DNA from: Streptomyces sp. A0958
Lineage (GTDB): Bacteria; Actinomycetota; Actinomycetes; Streptomycetales; Streptomycetaceae
Reading direction: 5' to 3'
DNA: 64,000 nucleotides
Assembly: GCF_004795035.1 (NCBI RefSeq)
Contig: NZ_SSBK01000002.1
Coordinates: forward strand, 186,001 to 250,000
Position 1 is the first letter of the stretch. The number at the start of each line of letters is the position of its first letter. A model generated the notes under the pieces. It did no database searches and had not been told where the DNA came from. It worked only from the letters and a program-made list of their open reading frames with translations. The translations under genes were made by a program, and so were the position numbers. This document shows, one piece after another, positions 34,839 to 44,730 of this stretch.

Positions 34839-37800
34839 TTGAACCACAGCGACGTGACGGGTATTTCGGGAGCCTCGCCCGTCATCCAGAAGATCCTCGA
34901 ACAGTCGACGCGCGTCCTGGAGACGTACCGCGTGGACCCCGGGCTGATCCTGGAGCACGCCAACGGCGAGCGAAGGATCACCCAAGGCGGTTACGGAGAC
35001 CGTCAGTTGTTCGAGCTCGTCCAGAACGCGGCGGACGAGATCGCCTCCGCTCCCGGCGGGAAGGTGCACGTCGTCCTCACCGGGACGCACCTCTACTGCG
35101 CCAACGAGGGGACACCCGTCACGCCCGAGGGCGCGGAGACCATCCTCCGCATGAGTGTGTCGAAGAAGCGCGGGGGCCAGATCGGTCGGTTCGGCGTAGG
35201 TGTGAAGTCGATCCTGGCCGTCACGAACACGCCCCAGTTCTTCAGCCGCTCGGGCGCTTTCGGCTTCGACCGGGAGTGGTCGCACGAGGAGATCAGGAAG
35301 GCCCGGGGCGCCTCGACCGACGAGGACTTCGAGGCACCCGTACTGCGGATGGCCCGCCCACTGGACGCCGACAAGGAGCGGCTGGCGGACCCCGTCCTGA
35401 ACGACCTCCTCGGCTGGGCCACCACGGTCGTGCGGCTCCCCCTCCTCCCGGGCGCCGCCGAACGGCTCGGTCACGACATCCACGACTCCGCGAGCAGGAC
35501 CGAGGAGAAGCGGGAGTTCCCCGCCAGGTTCCAGCTGTTCTCCCATCACGTCGGGACCGTGATTTTGGAGGACAGCCGGTTCGAGCCGCCGATCCGCCGT
35601 GAGATCACGGTCGAACACGACGGCTTCCAGCACACGATCCACGAGACGCGCACGGGCCGGCCGGAGTCCAATTCCGCGTGGAAGGTGTTCACACAGGCCC
35701 ACCGGCCGTCCGAGGCCGCCCGCGCGAGCGCCGGCGAGATGCACGACCGGGGCACCATCGACATTTCGTGGGCCGTGCCCGAATACACGGGTGAGACCGT
35801 GCTCACCACCCCTCGGGGCCGAGGCCAATTCTGGTCGTTCTTCCCGACGAAGTACCCGATGACGCTGCGAGGAGCGCTCAACGGTGCCTGGAAGACGAAT
35901 GAGGACCGACAGAACCTCCTGGATTCCAGCCCGTTCAACCAGGAGATCATCCGTGTCGCCGCCCGGCTCGTGGTCGACTCCTTGCCCCATCTGGTCCCCC
36001 CCCAGGACCCGGCCGCCTACCTCCCGCTGCTACCCGGCCGGAACAAGGATTCGGAGACCTTGAACTGGGCGGACAAATACCTGACGGAACAGATCTGGAG
36101 GCTCGCGGCGGAACGGCCTTCCCTCCCCGACCAGGACGGTGTGCTGCGGGCGCCCCGGGACGTCCATGTGCACCCCGCCCCGCTCAACAAGGTGCCGCTC
36201 AAGCAGGAGTGGCTCCGGATGTGGAGCGCGTGCCCCGGGCGCCCGGCGAACTGGATCCACCCCTCCGTCGAGGCCGCCGAATTCCGCGCGGGCAAGGTCG
36301 GACACATCCTGGAGGAGACCAAGCAGCGCCGCGCGACCGTTCGGGAATGGCTGGAAGCGCTGGTGACCGAGGAAACGGTCGAGGCCTCCGGCGTCGCGAT
36401 CCGCATCCTCGCCGCCATGATCCGCGAGGCCTCCCCCTTCGCGGCCGAGGCTCGCACCGCGCGGATCGTGCTGACCGAGGAAAGCGGGCTGGTGGCCCCC
36501 GTCGTGGGCAAGGTCTACCGCCGAACGGTGCAGGACGGCCTGCGCGACGGGACGACCTACGTCGATCCGAGGCTGTCGGAGGACGAGTCCCTGATCAGCG
36601 ATCTCAACGAGATCGGCATTCGCGAGGCGGACCCCCGAGGGCGTTTCATCGGTGTACTGGAGCAGGGCGTCGAGAACTACGGCCCCCAGGACTGGACCCG
36701 GTTCTGGGAGCTGTTCCACAGCGCGGGCGGCAGCCGGGTCAGCGGCGAGGTGACCGCGCGGGTGCCCGACCCGTCGGGCACCCTGTTCGTGCGCACCGTC
36801 GACGGGCGGTTCCACCGGATGCGGGAGTGCCTGCTTCCGGGCCCGGTCGTGCCGGGTGACGGTTCCCGGGACGCGTCGGTCGCCGTGGACCCGTCCTTCC
36901 ACTCGGACGACCTGCACGTCCTGCGCGAGTTCGGCATGCGGGACAGGCCCACACACGGACACAGGCCGACGAATGAGCCCTGGTTCGAGGACTACCGCGC
37001 CGCGATCCACGACAGCTACTGCAAGACCCTGAGCAGCAATGCCGCGCGCCCCACCCTGTCCCGGATCAAGCTGGAGGGCTCCCCCGTCGGCGGCCCCCTT
37101 CACCTTCTGGAGCTGCTGTCGGAAGAAGGTCGCGCGGCGTTCGTCAAGGCGCTGCCCGACGACAGCGTCATCGACACCTGGACCCTGCAGGTGGGCGTCC
37201 AGGCCTCGACACGCAAGGTGATCCACTCGCCGCTGCGCTGGATGCTGCGCCGTCACGGACGGGTGTCCACATCACAGGGCATCGTCCCGATCGCCAGTGC
37301 CGTCGGCCCGCAACTGCACGCCTACGCGGACGTTCTTCCCGTCGCCGACATCAGTGCGGAGAAGGCGCGCAAGCTCCACCTTCCCGTGCTCGTCGACGAG
37401 GTTCCGGCCAAGCAGTGGGACCGCCTCCTCGAACAGCTCCGGGACAGTGACGACGACGTCTTCGTCGGGCGTACCTACGTGATGCTGACCCGCCTCGAAG
37501 TGGACTTCCCGGATCAGCTCACCCGCTGCCGTGTGGGGGCGGAGTGGGGCACTCGCGAGGACAGCGAGATCGCGGTGGCCGCCACCGAGGCCGAGTACCG
37601 GGCGCTGCGCGCCGAGCAGATCCCCGCGCTGTTGGCCGGTGGGCCGGAGGACGCGGAGCTGCTGGTCGATACGTGGAAGATGCGTCCCTACGCCGAAGTC
37701 ATAAGCAAGGAGATCCGATACGTCGGGGTCGGTGAGCCCGTCCTCCTGCAGGACGAGTTCCCCACGCTTCGCCAGCGGCTGGGCCCTGCCGTGAACAACC

Positions 37801-39605
37801 ACCGTCTACTGCGCTGTTCGGAGCTGGAAGAGGTGCTCCGGACGCCGAAGGGCTCCGACACGACCCCTCTCGACAGTGCGGTGCAGGGCACCACCGTCCT
37901 GGTGCTGGATTCCGCGGATCGCCTCGCGACGCTGGTCGCCGCGGACCGGGAACTGCGCTGGGGACTCAAGGAGTCGGGGTGCCGAGCGGTCCTCGACGCG
38001 CAGGCACGACAGGAGGCGGACCAGGAGCTTCAGGCTGCGTTGCGACGTGTCCGCCAGGCGGACAGCGTCGAGGAGAAACTGGAACTGCTCATCGGCGCGA
38101 CCGCACTGCGTGCCGGTCTCCCGCCGGGCCTGCTGGAGAGCGAGCCGCCGGAGCCGGGAGGCGGTGAGCCGTCCCCTCGTCGCATCGCGCGCCTGGCCTA
38201 CAACGCCCACGGCGACGGTGTGCTCCAGGTGCACGCCCGGGATCTGCAGCTCGCCTATCCGAGCCATGCGCCTTCCAGTTTCACCGGGGCGTCGCCGGCC
38301 GTGAAGTTCGTCTCGGAGTTCGGCTTCCCGGACTCCTTCGCGGGCGCGCGGACGCCGTCGCTGCCGCCTCGCATCGAGGTCGCGGGTCCGTCGGAGTTCC
38401 CGCGTCTGCACGACTACCAGGAGCGGCTCGCGGCGAAGGTGTTCGCGATGCTCGATCGCTTCACCCCGCAGCGCGGCATGCTCTCCCTGCCCACCGGCGC
38501 GGGCAAGACGCGGGTGGCGGCCGAGGCCGTCATCCGCTGGATCAAACAGGTGGGCGAGCTGAGCGGCCCCATCCTGTGGATCGCGCAGACCGAGGAACTC
38601 TGCGAGCAGGCCGTGCAGAGTTGGAGCTTCGTCTGGTCGAAGGTCGGGGCCGAGACGCCCTTGACCATCAGCAGGCTGTGGACGACCAACGAGGCCGGCC
38701 CCGTCACGGACCGCCCTCACCTCGTCGTCGCCACGGACGCCAAACTCCGCAACTGCTTGGGGACCGAGGGCTATGCGTGGCTTCGAGAAGCCAGCCTGGT
38801 CATCGTCGACGAGGCCCATGTCGCCATCTCTCCCCAGTACACGGACATCCTGGCGCAGCTCGGGCTGACGGCGTACGAGACGCGGCGCCACCTGCTCGGT
38901 CTCACCGCCACCCCGTTCCGCAACACCAACGACGCGGAGACCAAGCGCCTCGTCCAGCGGTTCGGTGCCACGCGGCTCGACGACGGGGTCTTCCCGTCCG
39001 GCGATCCGTACGCGGAACTGCAGGAACTCGGCATGTTGGCGAAGGTCACGCACCGGGAACTCCTCGGAGGCACCATCGAACTGGACGCCGACGAGAAGGC
39101 GCGGGCTGATCAGATGAGCCTGCTGTCGAAGGCGGCCGAGCAGCGCCTGGCCGACGACCAGGACCGCAACAAGCGCATCATCGAGGAGATCGGCGCCATG
39201 CCGAAGGACTGGCCCGTGCTGGTCTTCGCCACGTCCGTCGCCCACGCCAAGTTCCTGGCCGCGAAGCTGAAGGACCTGGGCATCACCGCCGCCTCGGTGG
39301 ACTCGGCCACGTCCGCCGGCGAGCGCCGCCGGAGCATCGACGACTTCCGTCGCGGTCGCGTCCGAGTGCTGACGAACTACGGGGTGCTGACGCAGGGCTT
39401 CGACGCGCCGGCGACGAGGGCGGTCGTCATCACCCGCCCGACGTACAGCCCGAACGTCTACCAGCAGATGATCGGTCGCGGTCTCCGGGGGCCCGGGAAC
39501 GGCGGCAAGGAGGAGTGCCTGATCCTCAACGTCCGGGACAACATCACGAACTACGACAAGGCCCTCGCCTTCACCCAGTTCGAGCACCTGTGGAGGGCCA
39601 AGTGA
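34839..39605 (+). CDS. Sacsin-like GHKL ATPase fused to SF2 helicase
   Basis: A 1588-residue protein. The N-terminus is a sacsin-type ATP-binding fold: N-box LFELVQNAADEI, CANEGTPVTPEG in place of the usual DxGxG, and G2 GQIGRFGVGVKSIL. About 900 residues without recognised motifs follow. The C-terminal 400 residues are an SF2 helicase: Q-motif region RLHDYQERL, Walker A PTGAGKT (1218-1224), DEAH (1324-1327), GLTATPFRN, and QMIGRGLRGP. Two ATP-driven modules in one chain suggest a large machine acting on DNA. The start is TTG 34839 with GGGA just upstream. It opens a four-gene operon; its stop overlaps the next start (GTGA). Confidence 0.9.
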   Translation: MNHSDVTGISGASPVIQKILEQSTRVLETYRVDPGLILEHANGERRITQGGYGDRQLFELVQNAADEIASAPGGKVHVVLTGTHLYCANEGTPVTPEGAETILRMSVSKKRGGQIGRFGVGVKSILAVTNTPQFFSRSGAFGFDREWSHEEIRKARGASTDEDFEAPVLRMARPLDADKERLADPVLNDLLGWATTVVRLPLLPGAAERLGHDIHDSASRTEEKREFPARFQLFSHHVGTVILEDSRFEPPIRREITVEHDGFQHTIHETRTGRPESNSAWKVFTQAHRPSEAARASAGEMHDRGTIDISWAVPEYTGETVLTTPRGRGQFWSFFPTKYPMTLRGALNGAWKTNEDRQNLLDSSPFNQEIIRVAARLVVDSLPHLVPPQDPAAYLPLLPGRNKDSETLNWADKYLTEQIWRLAAERPSLPDQDGVLRAPRDVHVHPAPLNKVPLKQEWLRMWSACPGRPANWIHPSVEAAEFRAGKVGHILEETKQRRATVREWLEALVTEETVEASGVAIRILAAMIREASPFAAEARTARIVLTEESGLVAPVVGKVYRRTVQDGLRDGTTYVDPRLSEDESLISDLNEIGIREADPRGRFIGVLEQGVENYGPQDWTRFWELFHSAGGSRVSGEVTARVPDPSGTLFVRTVDGRFHRMRECLLPGPVVPGDGSRDASVAVDPSFHSDDLHVLREFGMRDRPTHGHRPTNEPWFEDYRAAIHDSYCKTLSSNAARPTLSRIKLEGSPVGGPLHLLELLSEEGRAAFVKALPDDSVIDTWTLQVGVQASTRKVIHSPLRWMLRRHGRVSTSQGIVPIASAVGPQLHAYADVLPVADISAEKARKLHLPVLVDEVPAKQWDRLLEQLRDSDDDVFVGRTYVMLTRLEVDFPDQLTRCRVGAEWGTREDSEIAVAATEAEYRALRAEQIPALLAGGPEDAELLVDTWKMRPYAEVISKEIRYVGVGEPVLLQDEFPTLRQRLGPAVNNHRLLRCSELEEVLRTPKGSDTTPLDSAVQGTTVLVLDSADRLATLVAADRELRWGLKESGCRAVLDAQARQEADQELQAALRRVRQADSVEEKLELLIGATALRAGLPPGLLESEPPEPGGGEPSPRRIARLAYNAHGDGVLQVHARDLQLAYPSHAPSSFTGASPAVKFVSEFGFPDSFAGARTPSLPPRIEVAGPSEFPRLHDYQERLAAKVFAMLDRFTPQRGMLSLPTGAGKTRVAAEAVIRWIKQVGELSGPILWIAQTEELCEQAVQSWSFVWSKVGAETPLTISRLWTTNEAGPVTDRPHLVVATDAKLRNCLGTEGYAWLREASLVIVDEAHVAISPQYTDILAQLGLTAYETRRHLLGLTATPFRNTNDAETKRLVQRFGATRLDDGVFPSGDPYAELQELGMLAKVTHRELLGGTIELDADEKARADQMSLLSKAAEQRLADDQDRNKRIIEEIGAMPKDWPVLVFATSVAHAKFLAAKLKDLGITAASVDSATSAGERRRSIDDFRRGRVRVLTNYGVLTQGFDAPATRAVVITRPTYSPNVYQQMIGRGLRGPGNGGKEECLILNVRDNITNYDKALAFTQFEHLWRAK

Positions 39606-41515
39606 CCGACGCCTACCTCGACAGCCCGCCCCTCACCGAGGAGCAGCAGGCCGTCGTCGACCAGCCCTGGGACACCCGGCTCCTGGTGACGGCCGGCGCC
39701 GGCGCCGGCAAGACGCACACGCTCGTCCGCCGCCTCGACGCACTCATGGGCGACGAGGAGGAAGCACTCGAAGCCCGCGAGATCCTGGTGCTCAGCTTCT
39801 CCAGGGCCGCGGTACGGGAGCTACGGGAACGGATCGCTCTCCATGCCCGTGAGGCCCGCCGGGTCAGGGTGCAGACCTTCGACGCCTGGGCCTACGCCCT
39901 CCTGCGCAGCGAGCAGCCCGACCGGGACTGGAGCGCGCTGCGCTTCGACGAGAGGATCGGCGAGGCCACGGAGGCGATCCTGCGCGGCGCCGTCGAGGAG
40001 AGCGAGCAGGGCGCGCCCGCCCACGTCGTGATCGACGAGGTCCAGGACCTGGTCGGTGATCGACGGGACATGGTGGAGACGCTCCTCGACCGCTTCCAGG
40101 AGAACTGTGGATTCACCGTGGTCGGTGACGGAGCTCAGGCGATCTACGGGTTCCAGGTGTCCGACGAGGATGCCCGCGCGTCGGAGACGAACTACTTCTT
40201 CGACTGGCTGCGGGCCTCCTATCCGGACGACCTGGTGGAGCTCCATCTGTCCGCCAACTTCCGGGCGCGTACCGCCGAGGCGGGTGTCGCACTGTCCCTG
40301 GGGGCCTCGCTCCAGCGTCTGCCGTCCGAGGGCGCGGCCTCGGACGCCGCCGGGGAGGAGATCCGTCGGAGCCTGATCGACCTGCTCCGGACCTGCCCGT
40401 CGTTCGGCGCCGTCGACGACACGTTCACCCTCGATTCCTTGAGGGACTTCCGCGGTACGTGCGCGATTCTCTGCCGGGACAACCGGCAGGCCCTGGTGCT
40501 GTCGGAGACGTTGTTCGCCCACGGGGTCCACCACCGGCTCCAGCGGGATCTCCAGGACCGCCCGGTGCCGGCCTGGGTGGCCCCGGTGCTGCGCGGCACC
40601 GGCTCGACCACACTGACGGAGGACCGCTTCCTGGATCTGCTCGGCTCGGGCCCGATCTCGCCCGTCGGTGATCGTGGAAGGATCTGGCGGTCGCTGCGCG
40701 GCGCGGCGCGGGCGCCCCGGGGGCTGCTGGACGTCGCCGCCGTGCGGCGGGCCGTGGCCCAGGGCAGGTTTCCCGACGACCTGGCTGCGGTCGAACCGGC
40801 CGATCTCGTGGTGTCGACCGTCCACCGGGCCAAGGGGCTCGAATTCGACCGGGTGATCGTGGTCGAACCCGCTTCGACGGCGGAGCTGCGCAAGCAGCAC
40901 ACCCATGTCGACCCGGCGGCGGAGGCCCGCGCCCTCTACGTCGCGATGACGCGCCCCAGGGACGACCTGTTCCGCATGGACGCACCGGACACCGCGCTGG
41001 TCCGCAGGGACCGGCGCACCGGCCGGCACTACGCCGGCGGGTGGAAGCCCTACCAGCGCTACGGCCTCTCGGCCGCGAACGCGGACGTCTCTCGCGAGCA
41101 CCCGCCCGGCACCGACGGCTTCGAGCACGACGCCGGAGCCGTGCAGGACTACCTCGCCGCGTCGGTCGCCCCGGGCGACGCCCTGGAACTCCGTCTGCAG
41201 CACGCGATGCCCCTGGCTTCGGACCAGAGCCCGCCGTACACGGTGTTCCACCGGGACCGCCCGGTCGCCGTCGTCTCGGAGAGGTTCCGGCAGGACCTGT
41301 ACACCTCGCTCAAGATCAGCAGGACCTGGGACGTCAACTGGCCCACGAGTGTCGAGGGCTTCCGCGTCGACTGCCTGGAGAGCGTGGCGGGCAGCACGGC
41401 CTCCGGCGCCCGTGCGGGGCTGGGCGAGCACGGCGTCTGGATGGTGCCCCGCATGTCGGGGCTCGGTCGCTACAGGTGGACCGACACGCACACATACGAG
41501 GAGAGCGACCGATGA
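39602..41515 (+). CDS. UvrD/Rep-like SF1 helicase
   Basis: A 637-residue superfamily 1A helicase. Motif order: Q-motif LTEEQQAVVD, Walker A AGAGAGKT (31-38), Ia VLSFSRAAVRELRER, Walker B DEVQD (145-149), III GDGAQAIYGF, IV LHLSANFRA, V STVHRAKGLEFDRVIV and VI LYVAMTRPRDDL. The last 150 residues form an unusual C-terminal extension. It probably unwinds DNA 3' to 5' for the defence complex. The GTG start overlaps the sacsin-helicase stop, and its stop overlaps the drmA start (ATGA). Shorter than housekeeping UvrD/PcrA. Confidence 0.92.
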   Translation: MTDAYLDSPPLTEEQQAVVDQPWDTRLLVTAGAGAGKTHTLVRRLDALMGDEEEALEAREILVLSFSRAAVRELRERIALHAREARRVRVQTFDAWAYALLRSEQPDRDWSALRFDERIGEATEAILRGAVEESEQGAPAHVVIDEVQDLVGDRRDMVETLLDRFQENCGFTVVGDGAQAIYGFQVSDEDARASETNYFFDWLRASYPDDLVELHLSANFRARTAEAGVALSLGASLQRLPSEGAASDAAGEEIRRSLIDLLRTCPSFGAVDDTFTLDSLRDFRGTCAILCRDNRQALVLSETLFAHGVHHRLQRDLQDRPVPAWVAPVLRGTGSTTLTEDRFLDLLGSGPISPVGDRGRIWRSLRGAARAPRGLLDVAAVRRAVAQGRFPDDLAAVEPADLVVSTVHRAKGLEFDRVIVVEPASTAELRKQHTHVDPAAEARALYVAMTRPRDDLFRMDAPDTALVRRDRRTGRHYAGGWKPYQRYGLSAANADVSREHPPGTDGFEHDAGAVQDYLAASVAPGDALELRLQHAMPLASDQSPPYTVFHRDRPVAVVSERFRQDLYTSLKISRTWDVNWPTSVEGFRVDCLESVAGSTASGARAGLGEHGVWMVPRMSGLGRYRWTDTHTYEESDR

Positions 41516-44500
41516 GGAATGCGTCGAACCCGCATGCCGCCCACTACGCGGTGCGCGAGGATCTCGTCGATCAGCTCCGGCGGGATCTGATGGGCCCCGG
41601 GGCCTCCGACGAGATCCTGACGCAGGACCCGCCGATCACGGCCTATCCCATCGGGGTGCTGTTCCCCCGGCCCTCGGACAAGGGCGCGGAACAGGCTCTG
41701 GACGAGGACGAGGCCGAGACGGAGGGGCTGGACGACGCCCCCCTCATGCGGGGACGCGGGGACGTCGAGGAGGCGGCTCCGGATCTCGGCGCCTCCGGAA
41801 CGGGGGACCGTCGCCCGTCCTCCATGGGGATCACGTTCGCCGTCGACCCCTCGGTCGCGTCGAGCATCGTCGTGCACACGGAGGCCGCGATGTACGACCC
41901 GATCGACCCCGGGGGGCGGCCGATCTCCGCCACGCGGGCCGAGGCCCGCAGCACCTCGGACCAGAAGGAGCACTGGCGCCGGCGCCCCCTGGACCTGAGT
42001 TCGCTGACGATCGACGTGACAACCCCGAAGCTGCACCGGCCGCCGCCGCTGCACGACGGAGTGGCCGTCGAGATCCTCGTCCGTGCCCCGGCCGCCGAAC
42101 CGGTCACCGTCACCGTCACCTTGATCAACACCCACCCGGTGAGCGAGCGGGAGCTCCAGGACGCGTACTGCCTCTACCAGCCCCGTCTCACCGTGACGAC
42201 GCCCTCGGGGGCGCCCGCCTTCGTGGAGCGACCCGCCGAGCGACGCGCGGTCGACCAGGAAGTGGCGACCAGCCGGCTGCTCCACCGCCACGCGCCCACC
42301 TTCGCCATGGGCCACGGCTGCGCGGCCGAGTGGGACTGGACTCCGCCGCCCATCGGTATCCCCGCCAACTCGCGCGCCGCGATCGCCACCGTACGCACGC
42401 AGTTCCTGCCGGCCCACGAGGTGTTGCTGACCGATTCGAACCCGGACATCGACGACTCGGCCCTCACGATGCACGGCCTGGCGACACGTCCGGAGAGCGA
42501 GGTCCTGGCCGCGCTGAACAAGCTGATGGCCGACTACGCGGAGTGGATCGACCGCAAGGAGGCGGAGTCCGAGGCCTTCCGGGGCACGTCGTACGAGGCC
42601 CCGGCGCGGGCGCAGATCGAACAGTGCCGCACCGCCCTGGCCCGGATGCGCCGGGGCATCCGGGCGCTCGGTGAGAATGCGGACGCGATGCGGGCGTTCC
42701 GTCTCGCCAACCGCGCCATGGCACACCAGCGTGCTCGCGGCGAGTGGGTGCGGAACGGACGTGACGGAGCACCCGACGAGACGCGTGGGCGGTGGCGTCC
42801 GTTCCAGATCTCCTTCATGCTGCTCTGCCTGGAAGGCATCGTCGACCCCGAACACGAGGACCGAGCGGTCGCGGACCTGCTGTGGTTCCCCACCGGCGGC
42901 GGCAAGACCGAGGCGTATCTCGGTCTCATCGCCTTCACCACGTTCCTGCGGCGCCTGCGCCTGAAGGAGCGAGGAGCCGGAGTGACCGTACTCATGCGCT
43001 ACACACTGCGGTTGTTGACCCTGCAGCAGTTCGAGCGGGCCGCCGCCCTCATCTGTGCCATGGAACGCATCCGGCTCGACAACGAAGGGACGATCGGCAC
43101 GGAGCCGATCTCCATCGGCATGTGGGTCGGCCAGTCCGCCACCCCCAACCGGCTCTCGGACGCGGAGAAGAGCCTGGTCGAGCTGCGCAAGGAGAAGGAA
43201 CTCCAGGAGCGGAACCCCGTTCAACTGCACGCCTGCCCCTGGTGCGGCACCCGTCTGGACGCCTACCAGTACGAAGTGGACGAGGAGGCCAAGCGGATGT
43301 ACGTCCGCTGCCCCGACGACTGGTGCGACTTCCGCGACGGTCTGCCGGTGCACCTCGTCGACGAGGCCGTCTACGACGCCCGGCCCGCCCTGGTGATCGC
43401 CACCGTCGACAAGTTCGCCGCGATGCCGTGGCGTGTGCAGACCGCCGCTCTCTTCAACCGGGACCGTGCGGACGGCACCCCTCCCCCCGAGCTGATCGTC
43501 CAGGACGAGCTGCACCTCATCTCGGGCCCGCTCGGCACCCTCACCGGTCTGTACGAGACCGCGGTGGACCTCTTGGCGGGCAGCCCGAAGGTCATCGCCT
43601 CGACCGCCACGATCCGCCGTGCGGCGGACCAGGGGAGGATGCTGTTCGACCGCGCGGTCGCCCAGTTCCCGCCGGCCGGGATCGACGCCCGGGACTCCTG
43701 GTTCGCCGTGGAGACTCCGAAGGAGCGCAAGGCGAGCCGGCAGTACGTCGGTCTCCTCACCCCCAGCACCAGCCAGTCGACACTGCTCATCCGCACCTAC
43801 GCGAATCTCCTCCACCGGGCCGCGCTCGCCGATGTCGACGAGGGTGTGCGCGACGCGTACTGGACGCTCGTCGGCTACTTCAACAGCCTTCGCCTGCTGG
43901 CCGCGGCCGAGCTCCAGGTCCACGACGACGTCGACGCCTACCTGGGATACCTGGCCTCGCGCGACGACCGACCGAAGCGGAAGGTGCAGGAGCAGATCGA
44001 GCTGACGAGCCGTGCCAACTCCAGCGAGATCCCGAAGCGTCTCAAGCAGATGGAACAGCGTCTGCCGCACCCGGACGTGGTGGACGTCCTGCTGGCCACG
44101 AACATGATCTCGGTCGGCGTCGACGTGGATCGGCTCGGGCTGATGGCGGTCATGGGTCAGCCGCAGACCACGGCCGAGTACATCCAGGCGACCAGCCGCG
44201 TCGGGCGACGCCACCCCGGCCTGGTCGCCGTGATGCTGAACTCGTCACGGTCCCGCGACCGTTCGCACTACGAAAGCTTCCAGCACTTCCACTCCGCGCT
44301 GTACCGAGAGGTGGAATCGACCAGCGTGACGCCCTTCTCGTCCCGTGCGCGCGACCGGGGGCTGCACGCGGTCGTCGTGGCCCTCGCGCGCATCCTGATC
44401 CCGGCGGCTGGACCCAACGACGGCGCGGGCCGTATCGGAGAGTTCCGTGAGGAGTTGGAGGAGGTCGTCCGCACCACGCTCCTGGCCCGCGTCCAGTCGG

Positions 44501-44730
44501 TCGCCCCGGACGAGTACCGGGCGACCGCCGACGCCTTCGACGAGTTCGTCGACCTGTGGGAAGAGGAAGCCGTAAAGCGCGGCGGGCTCCTCTACGAGCC
44601 GAAGCGCGGCAGCAGGACACCGTCGTTGTTGAGCGCGTTCGACAGCGAGGACGAGAACGCGTGGCCGACACTGTGGAGCCTGCGCGACGTCGACGCCGAA
44701 TCGGCCCTGTTCATGGAGGCATCCCGATGA
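41512..44730 (+). CDS. drmA: DrmA-like helicase (DISARM core type)
   Basis: A 1072-residue helicase. The N-terminal 450 residues are unassigned. The SF2 core has Walker A FPTGGGKTEA (K465), DELH (665-668) in place of DEAH, STATIRRA, and QATSRVGRRHPG as motif VI. A zinc-knuckle insertion (CPWCG, then CPDDWC) lies between the first helicase motifs. These are the marks of DrmA, which with DrmB forms the core DNA-translocating complex of DISARM. Both ends overlap neighbouring genes by 4 nt. No drmC-type phospholipase-D nuclease lies nearby, so the gene symbol reflects family, not a proven DISARM role. Confidence 0.88.
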   Translation: MRNASNPHAAHYAVREDLVDQLRRDLMGPGASDEILTQDPPITAYPIGVLFPRPSDKGAEQALDEDEAETEGLDDAPLMRGRGDVEEAAPDLGASGTGDRRPSSMGITFAVDPSVASSIVVHTEAAMYDPIDPGGRPISATRAEARSTSDQKEHWRRRPLDLSSLTIDVTTPKLHRPPPLHDGVAVEILVRAPAAEPVTVTVTLINTHPVSERELQDAYCLYQPRLTVTTPSGAPAFVERPAERRAVDQEVATSRLLHRHAPTFAMGHGCAAEWDWTPPPIGIPANSRAAIATVRTQFLPAHEVLLTDSNPDIDDSALTMHGLATRPESEVLAALNKLMADYAEWIDRKEAESEAFRGTSYEAPARAQIEQCRTALARMRRGIRALGENADAMRAFRLANRAMAHQRARGEWVRNGRDGAPDETRGRWRPFQISFMLLCLEGIVDPEHEDRAVADLLWFPTGGGKTEAYLGLIAFTTFLRRLRLKERGAGVTVLMRYTLRLLTLQQFERAAALICAMERIRLDNEGTIGTEPISIGMWVGQSATPNRLSDAEKSLVELRKEKELQERNPVQLHACPWCGTRLDAYQYEVDEEAKRMYVRCPDDWCDFRDGLPVHLVDEAVYDARPALVIATVDKFAAMPWRVQTAALFNRDRADGTPPPELIVQDELHLISGPLGTLTGLYETAVDLLAGSPKVIASTATIRRAADQGRMLFDRAVAQFPPAGIDARDSWFAVETPKERKASRQYVGLLTPSTSQSTLLIRTYANLLHRAALADVDEGVRDAYWTLVGYFNSLRLLAAAELQVHDDVDAYLGYLASRDDRPKRKVQEQIELTSRANSSEIPKRLKQMEQRLPHPDVVDVLLATNMISVGVDVDRLGLMAVMGQPQTTAEYIQATSRVGRRHPGLVAVMLNSSRSRDRSHYESFQHFHSALYREVESTSVTPFSSRARDRGLHAVVVALARILIPAAGPNDGAGRIGEFREELEEVVRTTLLARVQSVAPDEYRATADAFDEFVDLWEEEAVKRGGLLYEPKRGSRTPSLLSAFDSEDENAWPTLWSLRDVDAESALFMEASR

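Noticed and set aside
41470..44214. Minus-strand open frame of over 900 codons opposite drmA
   Set aside because: DrmA motifs are complete on the plus strand; the antisense frame has no domain.
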